Below, one piece after another: positions 24,816 to 33,424 of a DNA stretch of 42,042 bases. Made by a program: the position numbers and the translations under genes. The number at the start of each line of letters is the position of its first letter. Position 1 is the first letter of the stretch. A model generated the notes under the pieces. The model was not told where the DNA came from. It worked only from the letters and a program-made list of their open reading frames with translations, and made no database searches. Source of the DNA: Lacunisphaera sp. (GTDB taxonomy: Bacteria; Verrucomicrobiota; Verrucomicrobiia; Opitutales; Opitutaceae); assembly GCA_029945855.1 (NCBI GenBank), contig JAQSDJ010000090.1:1-42042 (forward strand). Reading direction: 5' to 3'.

Positions 24816-25180
24816 AGCTCCGGCGCTCCAGACGCAGCGAGCGGGAAAGATCCAGGATGGGCGGGAGCCCGGATAAACCGGTGCTGGCCGAAAAGTGTCA
24901 CCGCGCATCCGCTTTGTCTTGTGGCGTGCGAGTTACGGAAGTGGCGGCGTTCAAGCCCGTCGCGCCGCGCGCACCGGTGGGTCCCGGCGTTGACCGGCAG
25001 CGATCAGTCCCGCCCGGCAGGGCTTATCCGCCGCCCTGTCCACGGCGCCACACAGCGAGGAAATGGCACGCGCCTTGAATTTCTTATGTTGTCGGGCGAC
25101 CGGCGGGACATCGCGTCCCCATTTGCGCCGGCGGAGAGACGGCGAAGGTTTGGGCGCCGGACCGTCGCCAATCCCCTGTC
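24816..25180. other. Intergenic region upstream of the TonB receptor promoter
   Basis: No gene seen in 365 bases. A GGGCGGGAGCCCG inverted segment lies near 24857-24870 and a GGCAGGGCTTATCCGCCGCCC stretch near 25015-25035. A long reading frame runs through from 24921 into the receptor, but it crosses the promoter at 25182-25247 and is not a real N-terminus. Confidence 0.6.
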
Positions 25181-25181
25181 C

Positions 25182-25247
25182 TTGTCCGGAATGTCCCGCC
25201 CTTGGCCGAACAGTCCCATTTACGGTGGTGGGCGCCTGCTATATTCT
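25182..25247 (+). promoter_or_regulatory. Regulated promoter of the TonB receptor operon (shared operator)
   Basis: Phased boxes TGTCCGG, TGTCCCG, TGGCCGA and AGTCCCA lie 10-11 bases apart (25183-25217). -35 TTTACG (25219-25224) and -10 TATTCT (25242-25247) are separated by 17 bases. It is the best-looking member of the four-site set. The predicted leader is about 45 bases and the receptor ATG is at 25299. Confidence 0.75.
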
Positions 25248-25298
25248 CCGCCGTCGCCAGCAAACATTCGTTTATCCAACCTAGCATTCACCCCTGAC

Positions 25299-28200
25299 AT
25301 GAACTTGATTGAACACCCCGGATTGCCCCCCCTGAAAAAACAATCCACCGCCGCCGCCGCGCTTGGTCGTGGCTGGAGTATCGTTCGGGCCACCGGTCTT
25401 GGTGTCGTGCTTGCGACGGCAGTCTTTTCCACCCGGGCCGCAGAAGTCGCCGCGGAGACAAAGGCAACCCCGGCGAAAGACGAGGTGCTCAAACTTTCGC
25501 CCTTTGTGGTGAATGCATCGCGCGACGTCGGTTTTGTCGCGGCCAGCTCGCTCGCCGGTGGGCGGCTCGCAGGGGACCTGAAGGACACCCCGGTGGCCTA
25601 TTCGGTCATGACGCGCGAGTTGATCGACGCCCTCGGCCTGATCGACCTGACCGAGATGACCAAGTGGGCGACGAACGCGGGCACCCGCGCCGAGGACGGC
25701 GGCGAATATGTGGTCGGCAACTCGATCGCCCTCTCGTCCCGCGGCGTCGCCAGCAACGCGCCGCAGCGCGATTTCTTCCCGGTGTTCTACAACTTCGATT
25801 CCTACAACATCGAGCGCCTCGACCTGGCCCGCGGCCCCAATGCCGTGCTCTTCGGCACCAGTGGCGTGGGCGGCACGGCCAACAGCGTCACGAAGCAGGC
25901 CCGCACGGGCAAGCAGTCCACGGAATTCCGCACCAACTACGGCTCCTGGGCGAATCTCCGCACCACGCTCGACCACAACCAGCCGCTCTCCGAGACGCTG
26001 GCCTTCCGGGTCAATCTGCTTTATCAGGACCGGGCGGGCTGGCGCAACGGCGATGCCGAGACGCGTCAGGGCCTGACCGTGAGCGGCACCTGGAAGCCTT
26101 TTCGCAACACCGAGATTCGCGCCGGGGCGGAATGGGGCACGCTGGCCCGCACGGTCATCACCACGACTTTTCAGGACAACGTGAGCGCCTGGGACGGGGT
26201 GTCGGTCTATAACTCCCGGCTCACAACGTTCCAGACCGCCAAGGGCATTTCCTATGAAGTGACCCGCACGGCGGTATTCACCCCGTCCAACGGAGGCGGG
26301 CTGTTGAATTACGAGGGCTGGTCGAAGACCCTCGGTGGTAACTCGGCCGCGACGGTGCCGGCCGGTGGCGTGATCGTCGTGGGCAATTCCGCCAATATCT
26401 ACAACGCGCCGATCCTCGACCAGATCAACCTGCCCGATTCGCTGTATGATATTGCCGAGGCCAATTCCAAGTTCCGCGTGCCTTCGCGCACGACGTCGAC
26501 CTTCCCGGACGAGAAACTTTTCCAGGTCGACAACCGTGAGATCAACCTGGCGATCACGCAGCGCCTCGGCGACCGTTTCTACGCGGAACTCGCGGGCAAC
26601 CTCGGTAAGGAGGACACCGATTCCGACGTCGGCATCGTGCGCACGATGCAGCGCCTTTATCTCGACCCGAACACTGTCCTGCCCGACGGCAAGCCGAACC
26701 CCAACTTCCTGGAACCGTATGTGCAGGCGTTTTCCTACCCCTACATGCAATACCGGGAGAAGAAAAACCTGCGTCTTTCGCTCGGCTATGTCGGGACGAG
26801 AACCCGTTTCGGTGAGTTTTCCTTCAACACCATCGCCGGTTACTCGACGCAATCATACGACCGCAATAATTTCCGCTATATCCTGAAGCCGGAAGGCACG
26901 GACCCCCGCACCTGGCCCAGCGCGACCGACCTGCCCGTGTGGTATCGTTATTACCTCAACACGGACACGTCCCGCCCCATGCCGCAGCCCGACAGCTGGA
27001 CCTACGTCAATCCGATCACCGGTCAGACCAGCACGATGGCGGCCGGCCTGGTCCGTGATTACCAGAACTCGAACTTCAACCAGCTCCTGAGCATCGACTA
27101 CAAATACGCGCAGGCCGCCGGCAACGCGAAGTTCTTCAAGAATCGCCTGATCGTCCTCGGCGCGGTCCGCCGCGACCAATATCAGACCCATCAGCAGTCG
27201 GAGGTCGCACAATACGACAACCCGGCAGATTGGGACGGCTACACGCTGTATATCAAACCGGAGGCCCCATCCGACTGGAACAGCCTGACCTACCGCCTGC
27301 GCGATACAAACGGCCAGCCCTATGGCGCGGCCTTGCCGGCGGACACCCGCCCGCGGGTCAGCAACCTCCGTGATCCGCGCTATGCGAGCGACCGTTTCCG
27401 GAGCGATTATTCCCCGCCGGACAGCAAGCAAACCGTCGACACGAAGTCCGTCGGCTCCGTCTTCCATGTCACGCACAACCTGAGCGTCTTCGCCAACTAC
27501 GCGGAATCGTTCCAGCCCCCGACGAGCGCGCTGAAGCTGAACGGCAGCATCTTCCAGCCCGAGGCTTCCAAGGGGAAGGACTTTGGCGTGCGCGTCACCC
27601 TGTTGGACGGGGCCATTGTGGCGAACCTGATCCGCTATGACGGCTATCAGAACAACGCGCCGCTCAATGCCGGAACCTACTACAATTACTTCACGGCGAT
27701 GATCAAGGCCCGTAAACGCGAGGACCCGGTCCTCGTCGGCGGGATCAATTCGCGGGGCCTGCTCCCGGTGCCGATCTACACCGACACGGCCGAGCTGAAG
27801 ACCGAAGGCTGGGAGCTGGAGATCACCGCCAACATCACGAAAAACTGGCGCCTGATGTTCAATGCGGCCACGCCCAAGGCCACGCAGAACGAACCGTATG
27901 CCGAGACCCGCGCCTACTGGGCGGAGAACAAGGAAACCTACCGCCAGGTGGTCAAGGACGCCGGCGGCGTGTTCAACGGCGATGTGGCCACCTATGACAA
28001 TGCCACCACGGTGCCGGCGGGTTGGTCCCCGGGGAATGACGGCACCGCTTCCGTCAATGCCTGGAACAATCTCAACAACGCCCTCGCCGGCCTGGCGAAC
28101 AACCAGAAGCTCAATCGGCTCATCGAGGTGAACGCGAACCTCTACACCGACTACGCGTTTCGCACCGGCAAGCTGAAGGGTTTCCGCATCGGCGGCGGCG

Positions 28201-28559
28201 TTAACTACCGCGGCCGGGAAGTGATCGGCACCCGCGGGGCCGACACGATGCGCAATCCGGCCAACCCAAACACGGCGATCGATAATCCCGCGGTGGGCCC
28301 GATGGACTACGTCTACAACGATCCCTACACCATGGGCACACTGACGTTCAACTACACGCGGGTGCTCAAGAAAAAATACACCCTCAGCATCGATCTGCGG
28401 ATCAACAACCTGATGGATCACGATGAGCCGTTTTATTTTAACACCATCCTGCGTCCGGAGGGCGGGGACCTGACCAATCCGGCCCGGGTGGCGACACCTT
28501 ATGCCTACGGCTGGCACACGCCGCGCAACTACATCCTCTCCACCACCCTGAGGTTTTGA
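25299..28559 (+). CDS. TonB-dependent outer-membrane receptor
   Basis: A 1086-residue receptor. The signal segment is about 25-50 (VRATGLGVVLATAVFSTRAA). It is followed by LKLSPFVVNASRDVGFVAAS and the typical verrucomicrobial start of the plug, SLAGGRLAGDLKDTPV. The plug (about 80-215) includes NIERLDLARGPNAVLFGTSG. The 22-stranded barrel closes with NYILSTTLRF, ending in the outer-membrane Phe. It imports glycan fragments in a TonB/ExbBD-energised way. No SusD-like lipoprotein is encoded beside it. It is the first gene of the operon TonB receptor, GDSL esterase, NagB-LmbE, ROK kinase, PIG-L deacetylase. Confidence 0.93.
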   Translation: MNLIEHPGLPPLKKQSTAAAALGRGWSIVRATGLGVVLATAVFSTRAAEVAAETKATPAKDEVLKLSPFVVNASRDVGFVAASSLAGGRLAGDLKDTPVAYSVMTRELIDALGLIDLTEMTKWATNAGTRAEDGGEYVVGNSIALSSRGVASNAPQRDFFPVFYNFDSYNIERLDLARGPNAVLFGTSGVGGTANSVTKQARTGKQSTEFRTNYGSWANLRTTLDHNQPLSETLAFRVNLLYQDRAGWRNGDAETRQGLTVSGTWKPFRNTEIRAGAEWGTLARTVITTTFQDNVSAWDGVSVYNSRLTTFQTAKGISYEVTRTAVFTPSNGGGLLNYEGWSKTLGGNSAATVPAGGVIVVGNSANIYNAPILDQINLPDSLYDIAEANSKFRVPSRTTSTFPDEKLFQVDNREINLAITQRLGDRFYAELAGNLGKEDTDSDVGIVRTMQRLYLDPNTVLPDGKPNPNFLEPYVQAFSYPYMQYREKKNLRLSLGYVGTRTRFGEFSFNTIAGYSTQSYDRNNFRYILKPEGTDPRTWPSATDLPVWYRYYLNTDTSRPMPQPDSWTYVNPITGQTSTMAAGLVRDYQNSNFNQLLSIDYKYAQAAGNAKFFKNRLIVLGAVRRDQYQTHQQSEVAQYDNPADWDGYTLYIKPEAPSDWNSLTYRLRDTNGQPYGAALPADTRPRVSNLRDPRYASDRFRSDYSPPDSKQTVDTKSVGSVFHVTHNLSVFANYAESFQPPTSALKLNGSIFQPEASKGKDFGVRVTLLDGAIVANLIRYDGYQNNAPLNAGTYYNYFTAMIKARKREDPVLVGGINSRGLLPVPIYTDTAELKTEGWELEITANITKNWRLMFNAATPKATQNEPYAETRAYWAENKETYRQVVKDAGGVFNGDVATYDNATTVPAGWSPGNDGTASVNAWNNLNNALAGLANNQKLNRLIEVNANLYTDYAFRTGKLKGFRIGGGVNYRGREVIGTRGADTMRNPANPNTAIDNPAVGPMDYVYNDPYTMGTLTFNYTRVLKKKYTLSIDLRINNLMDHDEPFYFNTILRPEGGDLTNPARVATPYAYGWHTPRNYILSTTLRF

Positions 28560-28568
28560 GGTCGCGGC

Positions 28569-30011
28569 ATGCTGCGCGCTCATGTCACTCCAGCCGGACC
28601 GGGGCGGCACCTGAGCGCGCTTCGCCGCCGCTTTCCGATCCGGCTGGCGCTCGCCCTGCTCCTGGGGCCGGGCAGCGCGAGGGCGACCGAACCGCCCTTG
28701 TTTCGCGCTGGGGAGCACTGGCTGGCGTTTGGCGACAGCATCACCCAGCGCGGACTTTATCACGCTTACGTCGAGCTCTACTACGCAACGCGATTTCCGG
28801 AGCGCGAGCTCACGGTGTCGAACAGCGGCATCGGGGGCGACCGGACCACCGGGGCGGTGCGACGGGTCGGGTGGGACGTCCTGGCGAAGAAACCGACCGT
28901 GGTCTCGGTGATGTTCGGCATGAACGATGTGGACCGCTTTCTCTACGATGAAGGCAAGGCGGGCGCGGAAGTCGACGCGGCGCGGCGGCAGGCGTTCGAT
29001 GTCTATCGGGCAAATCAGCGGGCAATCGTGGCCCGAATTCAGGCCAGCGGGGCAAAGGTGATCCTCCTGACGCCGACGATCTTTGACGACACCGCGGAGC
29101 TGGCGGCTCCGAAGCAAACGGGGATCAACCGGGCGCTGGAAGAATACGCCGCGGCCGTCGAATCGCTGGCGCTCGAAACCGGGTCGACCTGCGTGAATTT
29201 CCACCGGCCCATGCACGCGCTCAACCAGGCGCTCCAGGCCGTAAACCCGGCGTTCACCGTGGTCGGACCGGACCGGATTCATCCCGGGCCGCCGGGCCAC
29301 CTGCTCATGGCCTATCTTTTCCTCAAGGCGCAGCACAGCCCCGCGCTGGTCAGCCGCCTGGAGTTCGACGCGGTGGGCGGCCGGGTGCTCGCGGTCGAGA
29401 ACGGGGAGGCGACGGGGGAGGAGGGGTCGCCGGCGGGCGGCCTGGTGTTTCGCTGGAAGGCGCACGCCTTGCCCTTTCCGGTGGAATCCGCCGCCGTGGC
29501 CGTGCGCGCCTGGGTGCCGTTCGACGCGGAGCTGAACCAGGAAATTCTGCGGGTGGTCGGGCTCGCTTCAGGTCGTTACGCGGTGAAAATAGACGGCAGC
29601 GAGGTGCGCGTTTGGACGGCGGAGGAACTGGGCCTGGGCGTGAATCTCGCGCTGGAGCCGGCGACGCCGCAATACCGGCAGGCGCAGGAGGTGGCGCAGC
29701 GGTTACGTCAGCGCTTTGATCTGGTGGCGGGAGTCATCCGGTCCCTGGCCATGGCCGAGCACCTGTATGGTCCGCGCGATGACGGACCATTCACGATCGA
29801 GCGCATGGAGCCGCTGCTGGCGGGCGCCCGGGAATCTTGGAAGGGCAAACCCCCGGCCCGGAGCATCCAGGATGCGGTCGAACGCTATACCGAGCGCAAA
29901 GGGAAAGAGGCCGGGTTCGAAGCGACCGCGCGACAGCTGGCGGGCGAGGCGCGGGAACTGGCCCGCCCGCGTGAGCACCGGTATGAAATAATCCCGGCGA
30001 CCGGCCGCTGA
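28569..30011 (+). CDS. Secreted GDSL/SGNH esterase
   Basis: A 480-residue esterase. The signal peptide is about 20-39 (RRFPIRLALALLLGPGSARA). The four SGNH blocks are visible: FGDSIT with nucleophile Ser57, NSGIGGDR with glycine, FGMNDV with Asn, and DRIHPGPPGH with the Asp-His pair. About 190 residues after the core are mostly helical and have no recognised domain. It probably removes acetyl groups from the glycan outside the cytoplasm. It starts 10 bases after the TonB receptor stop. An in-frame ATG at 28581 is an alternative start. Confidence 0.87.
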   Translation: MLRAHVTPAGPGRHLSALRRRFPIRLALALLLGPGSARATEPPLFRAGEHWLAFGDSITQRGLYHAYVELYYATRFPERELTVSNSGIGGDRTTGAVRRVGWDVLAKKPTVVSVMFGMNDVDRFLYDEGKAGAEVDAARRQAFDVYRANQRAIVARIQASGAKVILLTPTIFDDTAELAAPKQTGINRALEEYAAAVESLALETGSTCVNFHRPMHALNQALQAVNPAFTVVGPDRIHPGPPGHLLMAYLFLKAQHSPALVSRLEFDAVGGRVLAVENGEATGEEGSPAGGLVFRWKAHALPFPVESAAVAVRAWVPFDAELNQEILRVVGLASGRYAVKIDGSEVRVWTAEELGLGVNLALEPATPQYRQAQEVAQRLRQRFDLVAGVIRSLAMAEHLYGPRDDGPFTIERMEPLLAGARESWKGKPPARSIQDAVERYTERKGKEAGFEATARQLAGEARELARPREHRYEIIPATGR

Positions 30012-30054
30012 CCAATGGTTTCGCGCCCATGGCCAGTCGCGGCATTTACATCCC

Positions 30055-31977
30055 ATGATTCCTCATTTCACTGAAGCCCGGCAGCGCGAACGCGTTCCGA
30101 CCGAGATATCCGCAAGTGCCGAGGGGGCCTGCGTCCGGCTCGCCGACGAGATCGCGACCCTCATCCGGGCCAACGATGCCGCGGGGCGCCCCACGGTGTT
30201 CGGGCTCGCCACCGGGTCGACCCCCGTGCCGCTTTACCGTCAGCTGATCCGGTTGCACCGCGACCAGGGCCTGAGCTTCCGGCACGTCATTACCTTCAAT
30301 CTCGACGAGTATCACGGCCTGCCCCGCACCCATCCCGAGAGCTACTGGTGCTTCATGCACGAGCAGCTCTTCAACCACGTCGACGTGCCGCCGGCTCACA
30401 TCAACATCCCCGATGGCATGGTCCCTCGCGACCAGGTCTATGAGTGGTGCCGCACCTACGAGGAGAAGATCAAGGCCGCCGGCGGGCTTGACCTGCAGAT
30501 CCTGGGCATCGGTCGCACGGGGCATATCGGTTTCAATGAACCCGGTTCCGGCAGTGATTCGCGCACGCGCCTCGTCACGCTCGATGCGCTGACCCGGCGG
30601 GATGCCGCCCGCGATTTCCTGGGCGAGGCCAATGTGCCGCGCCATGCCATCACGATGGGCGTCGGCACGATCCTCGAGGCGCGGCGCATCGTCCTGCTGG
30701 CCTGGGGCGAGGCCAAGGCGGGTGCGCTCGCGGGCGCCGTGGAAAATCCGCCTACCGAGGCGCTGCCCGCCAGTTTTCTGCAAACGCACCCGGACACGGT
30801 TTTCTACGTCGACGCGGCCGCCGCCGGCGAACTCACCCGGCTGCGGCATCCGTGGCTCGTCGGTCCGGTGGCCTGGTCTCGCCCGATGACCCGGCTCGCC
30901 GTGGTCTGGCTTTCCCAGCAGGCCCGCAAGCCCATCCTCAAGCTGCTCGACGAAGACTACAGCGAACACAGCCTGGCCGATCTGCTCACGGAGCAGGGTC
31001 CCGCCTACGGCCTGAACATCCGCATTTTCAACGAACTGCAGCACACGATCACCGGCTGGCCCGGCGGTAAACCGAACGCGGACGACACCAACCGTCCCGA
31101 GCGCGCCACACCGGAATCCAAACGGATCGTGGTGTTCAGCCCCGAGCCATCCAATGACGTCCTCGGCATGGGGGGCACCCTGCGGCGGCTCGTCAGTCAG
31201 GGACATCAGGTCACCGTCGCCTACATGACTTCCGGCAACCTGGGTGTGCCCGATGAGGAGGCCGCCATGGCCGCGGAACTCGTGCTGGAGTTTGACCTGA
31301 GCGCGGGTGGGGCGGGCAGCCCCGGGGCGGTCTTCGCGCGGGAGGTCAGGCAGCAACTCCAGGGCAAGACCGCTTATGCGGCCGACAGCACGGAGGTGCG
31401 CAAGCTGAAGGCCATTATCCGTCGCAACGAAGCCCGTGCCTCGCTCCAGGCGTGCGGAGTGGATACGGCCCGGGTCCGCTTCCTGGAACTCTCGTTCTAC
31501 GAAAAAGGCCGCTATCGCCGGTTCAAGCCCACCCCGGACGATGTCAGCCGCATCGTCACCCTGCTGGAGGAGATCCAGCCGCATCAGATCTTCGGCACCG
31601 GCCAGATCGCCGAGCCCAGCTCGGTGCCCGCGTTATGCTTCTCTCTCCTGCGCCAGGCGCTCGATGCCTGCCAGACATCGCCCTGGCGGAAGGATTGCCA
31701 TGTCTGGCTTTACCGGGAGCCCGACCGGATGTGGGAGCCCGCCGAGATCGCCATGGCTGTGCCGCTCAGCCCGCGCGAACTCACGCAGAAGATCCAAGCC
31801 ATCTACCAGCACAAGAGCCAGCGCAGCCAGAGTCCCATGCTGGCCCAGGGCCTGCACGAACTCTGGCAGCAGGCGGAGCATCACAACCAGGCTATCGCGA
31901 AGCTTTACGATGCGCTCGGCCTCGCCGAATACGAAGCCATCGAGGCTTTCCAGCCAATGGTCTCGATCCAAGGCTAG
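30055..31977 (+). CDS. nagB: Glucosamine-6-phosphate deaminase fused to a degenerate LmbE/PIG-L domain
   Basis: A 640-residue fusion. Residues 1-340 are a NagB domain with LATGSTP, FNLDEYHGL (Asp84) and GIGRTGHIGFNEPGS (151-165), carrying the ring-opening His157. The residue equivalent to E. coli Asp141 is Thr155, which I believe is usual in this fused subfamily. Residues 355-640 match LmbE. The normal zinc motif HPDD is replaced by EPSN (364-367), and the second PHGTH-like motif reads PSSVP (521-525), so deacetylase activity should be lost. NagB turns glucosamine 6-phosphate into fructose 6-phosphate and ammonia in the cytoplasm. It is the third gene of the operon, 43 bases after the esterase. 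Confidence 0.88.
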   Translation: MIPHFTEARQRERVPTEISASAEGACVRLADEIATLIRANDAAGRPTVFGLATGSTPVPLYRQLIRLHRDQGLSFRHVITFNLDEYHGLPRTHPESYWCFMHEQLFNHVDVPPAHINIPDGMVPRDQVYEWCRTYEEKIKAAGGLDLQILGIGRTGHIGFNEPGSGSDSRTRLVTLDALTRRDAARDFLGEANVPRHAITMGVGTILEARRIVLLAWGEAKAGALAGAVENPPTEALPASFLQTHPDTVFYVDAAAAGELTRLRHPWLVGPVAWSRPMTRLAVVWLSQQARKPILKLLDEDYSEHSLADLLTEQGPAYGLNIRIFNELQHTITGWPGGKPNADDTNRPERATPESKRIVVFSPEPSNDVLGMGGTLRRLVSQGHQVTVAYMTSGNLGVPDEEAAMAAELVLEFDLSAGGAGSPGAVFAREVRQQLQGKTAYAADSTEVRKLKAIIRRNEARASLQACGVDTARVRFLELSFYEKGRYRRFKPTPDDVSRIVTLLEEIQPHQIFGTGQIAEPSSVPALCFSLLRQALDACQTSPWRKDCHVWLYREPDRMWEPAEIAMAVPLSPRELTQKIQAIYQHKSQRSQSPMLAQGLHELWQQAEHHNQAIAKLYDALGLAEYEAIEAFQPMVSIQG

Positions 31978-32001
31978 TTGCCGGCCGATTTCTCATTCTT
32001 C

Positions 32002-33399
32002 ATGGCCCTGCACGTCCGTCACGTTCCCGCCCTTGATCCGGAATTTCTGCCGGCGGTTCTCTGGAACCGGGGCTATCGCGAACTCGTGGCCCAGGACAAA
32101 GGCGCCCGCCCGATCGCGCTTGCCCTGCTGCGGGCCGATGGCACGGGTTCCGTTCACGAGGATCGCGTTCTGTCCCGTGAACACCCGGCGGCTGGCTCGA
32201 CCCTGCGCTATGTCGAGCGCCTCCTGAAATTCCTGCTCTGGCAGAGGGGCGCCTGCTCGGTGCTGGTTGCGGGGGCGGAGGGTATAGCGGTAGCCTTGAA
32301 AGAAATTTACTCACCGGCCGGCGCCCGCCACTTCGACCATCATTTCATGGGCCGCACGGTCTGCGGGCAGGAGTTCTCGGTGAGTGCCTGCAGTTGGGAC
32401 CAACTCCCGGTTCCGGCCGAGAGCAACTCGAGCCTGGGTCGGCATCTCGATGGTTGCCGGATCGGTTTCGACCTGGGCGGAAGCGATCGCAAGGCCGCGG
32501 CCATCATCGATGGCCAGGTCGTCTTCTCCGAGGAGATCGCCTGGGACCCCTATTTTCAAAAAGACCCCCAATACCACATCGGCGGAGTTCATGATTCCAT
32601 TGCCCGTGCCGCCGCCCACCTGCCCCGGATCGACGCCATCGGCGGCTCCGCGGCGGGCGTCTATGTGAGCAACGAGGTGCGCGTTGCCTCCCTGTTCCGC
32701 GGCGTCCCGGCGGAGGAATTTGCCCGGCACATCCGCCGGATGTTCTTCGATCTGCAGGCCCGCTTCGGCGGCGTCCCGTTCGCGGTCGCCAACGATGGCG
32801 AGGTCACGGCCCTTGCCGGCTCGATGTCGCTGGACTCCGGCGCCGTGCTCGGGATCTCGATGGGCACGAGCGTCGCCGGTGGTTACGTCACCCCGGCCGG
32901 CACGATCACCCCCTGGCTCAATGAACTCGCCTTTGCCCCGGTCGACTACCGGGAAAATGCCCCGCTCGACGAATGGTCCGGTGATGCCGGCTGCGGGGTC
33001 CAATATTTCTGCCAGCAGGGCGTCAACCGCCTGGCGCTCCGCGCCGGCTTCGTGTTCCCCGCCGCGCTCCCGCTCGCCGAGCGCCTCGGCGAAGTGCAGC
33101 AGGCCATGCAGTCCGGTGATCCCCGGGCCCGCGCCGTCTACGAGACCATCGGCACCTGCTTCGGCTACAGCATCGCCCACTACGCCGAGTTCTACGATCA
33201 CCGCCATCTCCTCGTTCTCGGACGCGTCAGCTCCGGTGCCGGCGGTGACCTGATCCTCGCCACCGCCGCGGCGCTGCTGCAGGACGAATTCCCCGCCCTC
33301 GCCGGGAAAATCAGCCTCCACATGCCCGACGAGCAGAAAAAGCGCCACGGCCAGGCTATTGCCGCGGCCAGCCTGCCCGCTCTCCGGCCACCAACGTAA
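32002..33399 (+). CDS. ROK-family sugar kinase-like protein with N-terminal extension
   Basis: A 465-residue protein. The ROK/ASKHA core starts at FDLGGSDRKAAAI (156-168), the phosphate-1 loop. It continues with FAVANDGEVTAL and ISMGTSVAGGYV, the adenosine-site glycines. The canonical ROK zinc motif (GHxxx...CxCGxxGC) is absent; LDEWSGDAGCGVQYFCQQG stands in its place. The first 150 residues form a domain of unknown function. It may phosphorylate GlcNAc, GlcN or ManNAc to supply NagB, or act as a sensor. The ATG at 32002 is preferred to a TTG at 31978. It lies 24 bases after the NagB fusion in the same operon. Confidence 0.75.
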   Translation: MALHVRHVPALDPEFLPAVLWNRGYRELVAQDKGARPIALALLRADGTGSVHEDRVLSREHPAAGSTLRYVERLLKFLLWQRGACSVLVAGAEGIAVALKEIYSPAGARHFDHHFMGRTVCGQEFSVSACSWDQLPVPAESNSSLGRHLDGCRIGFDLGGSDRKAAAIIDGQVVFSEEIAWDPYFQKDPQYHIGGVHDSIARAAAHLPRIDAIGGSAAGVYVSNEVRVASLFRGVPAEEFARHIRRMFFDLQARFGGVPFAVANDGEVTALAGSMSLDSGAVLGISMGTSVAGGYVTPAGTITPWLNELAFAPVDYRENAPLDEWSGDAGCGVQYFCQQGVNRLALRAGFVFPAALPLAERLGEVQQAMQSGDPRARAVYETIGTCFGYSIAHYAEFYDHRHLLVLGRVSSGAGGDLILATAAALLQDEFPALAGKISLHMPDEQKKRHGQAIAAASLPALRPPT

Positions 33400-33424
33400 A
33401 TCCAGGCCCGCCGCTCTCTCCGCC

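Noticed and set aside
24921-25298. N-terminal extension of the TonB receptor frame
   Set aside because: It runs through the predicted promoter, is Arg- and Pro-rich, and lacks a signal peptide; the ATG at 25299 fits the family.
26853-29465. 870-residue minus-strand frame opposite the TonB receptor and esterase
   Set aside because: It is antisense to two confident genes and has no recognisable domain.
30055-31977. Frameshift explanation for the altered HPDD motif in the NagB fusion
   Set aside because: The residues on both sides align well in one frame, and the second motif is changed too, so substitution is the simpler reading.
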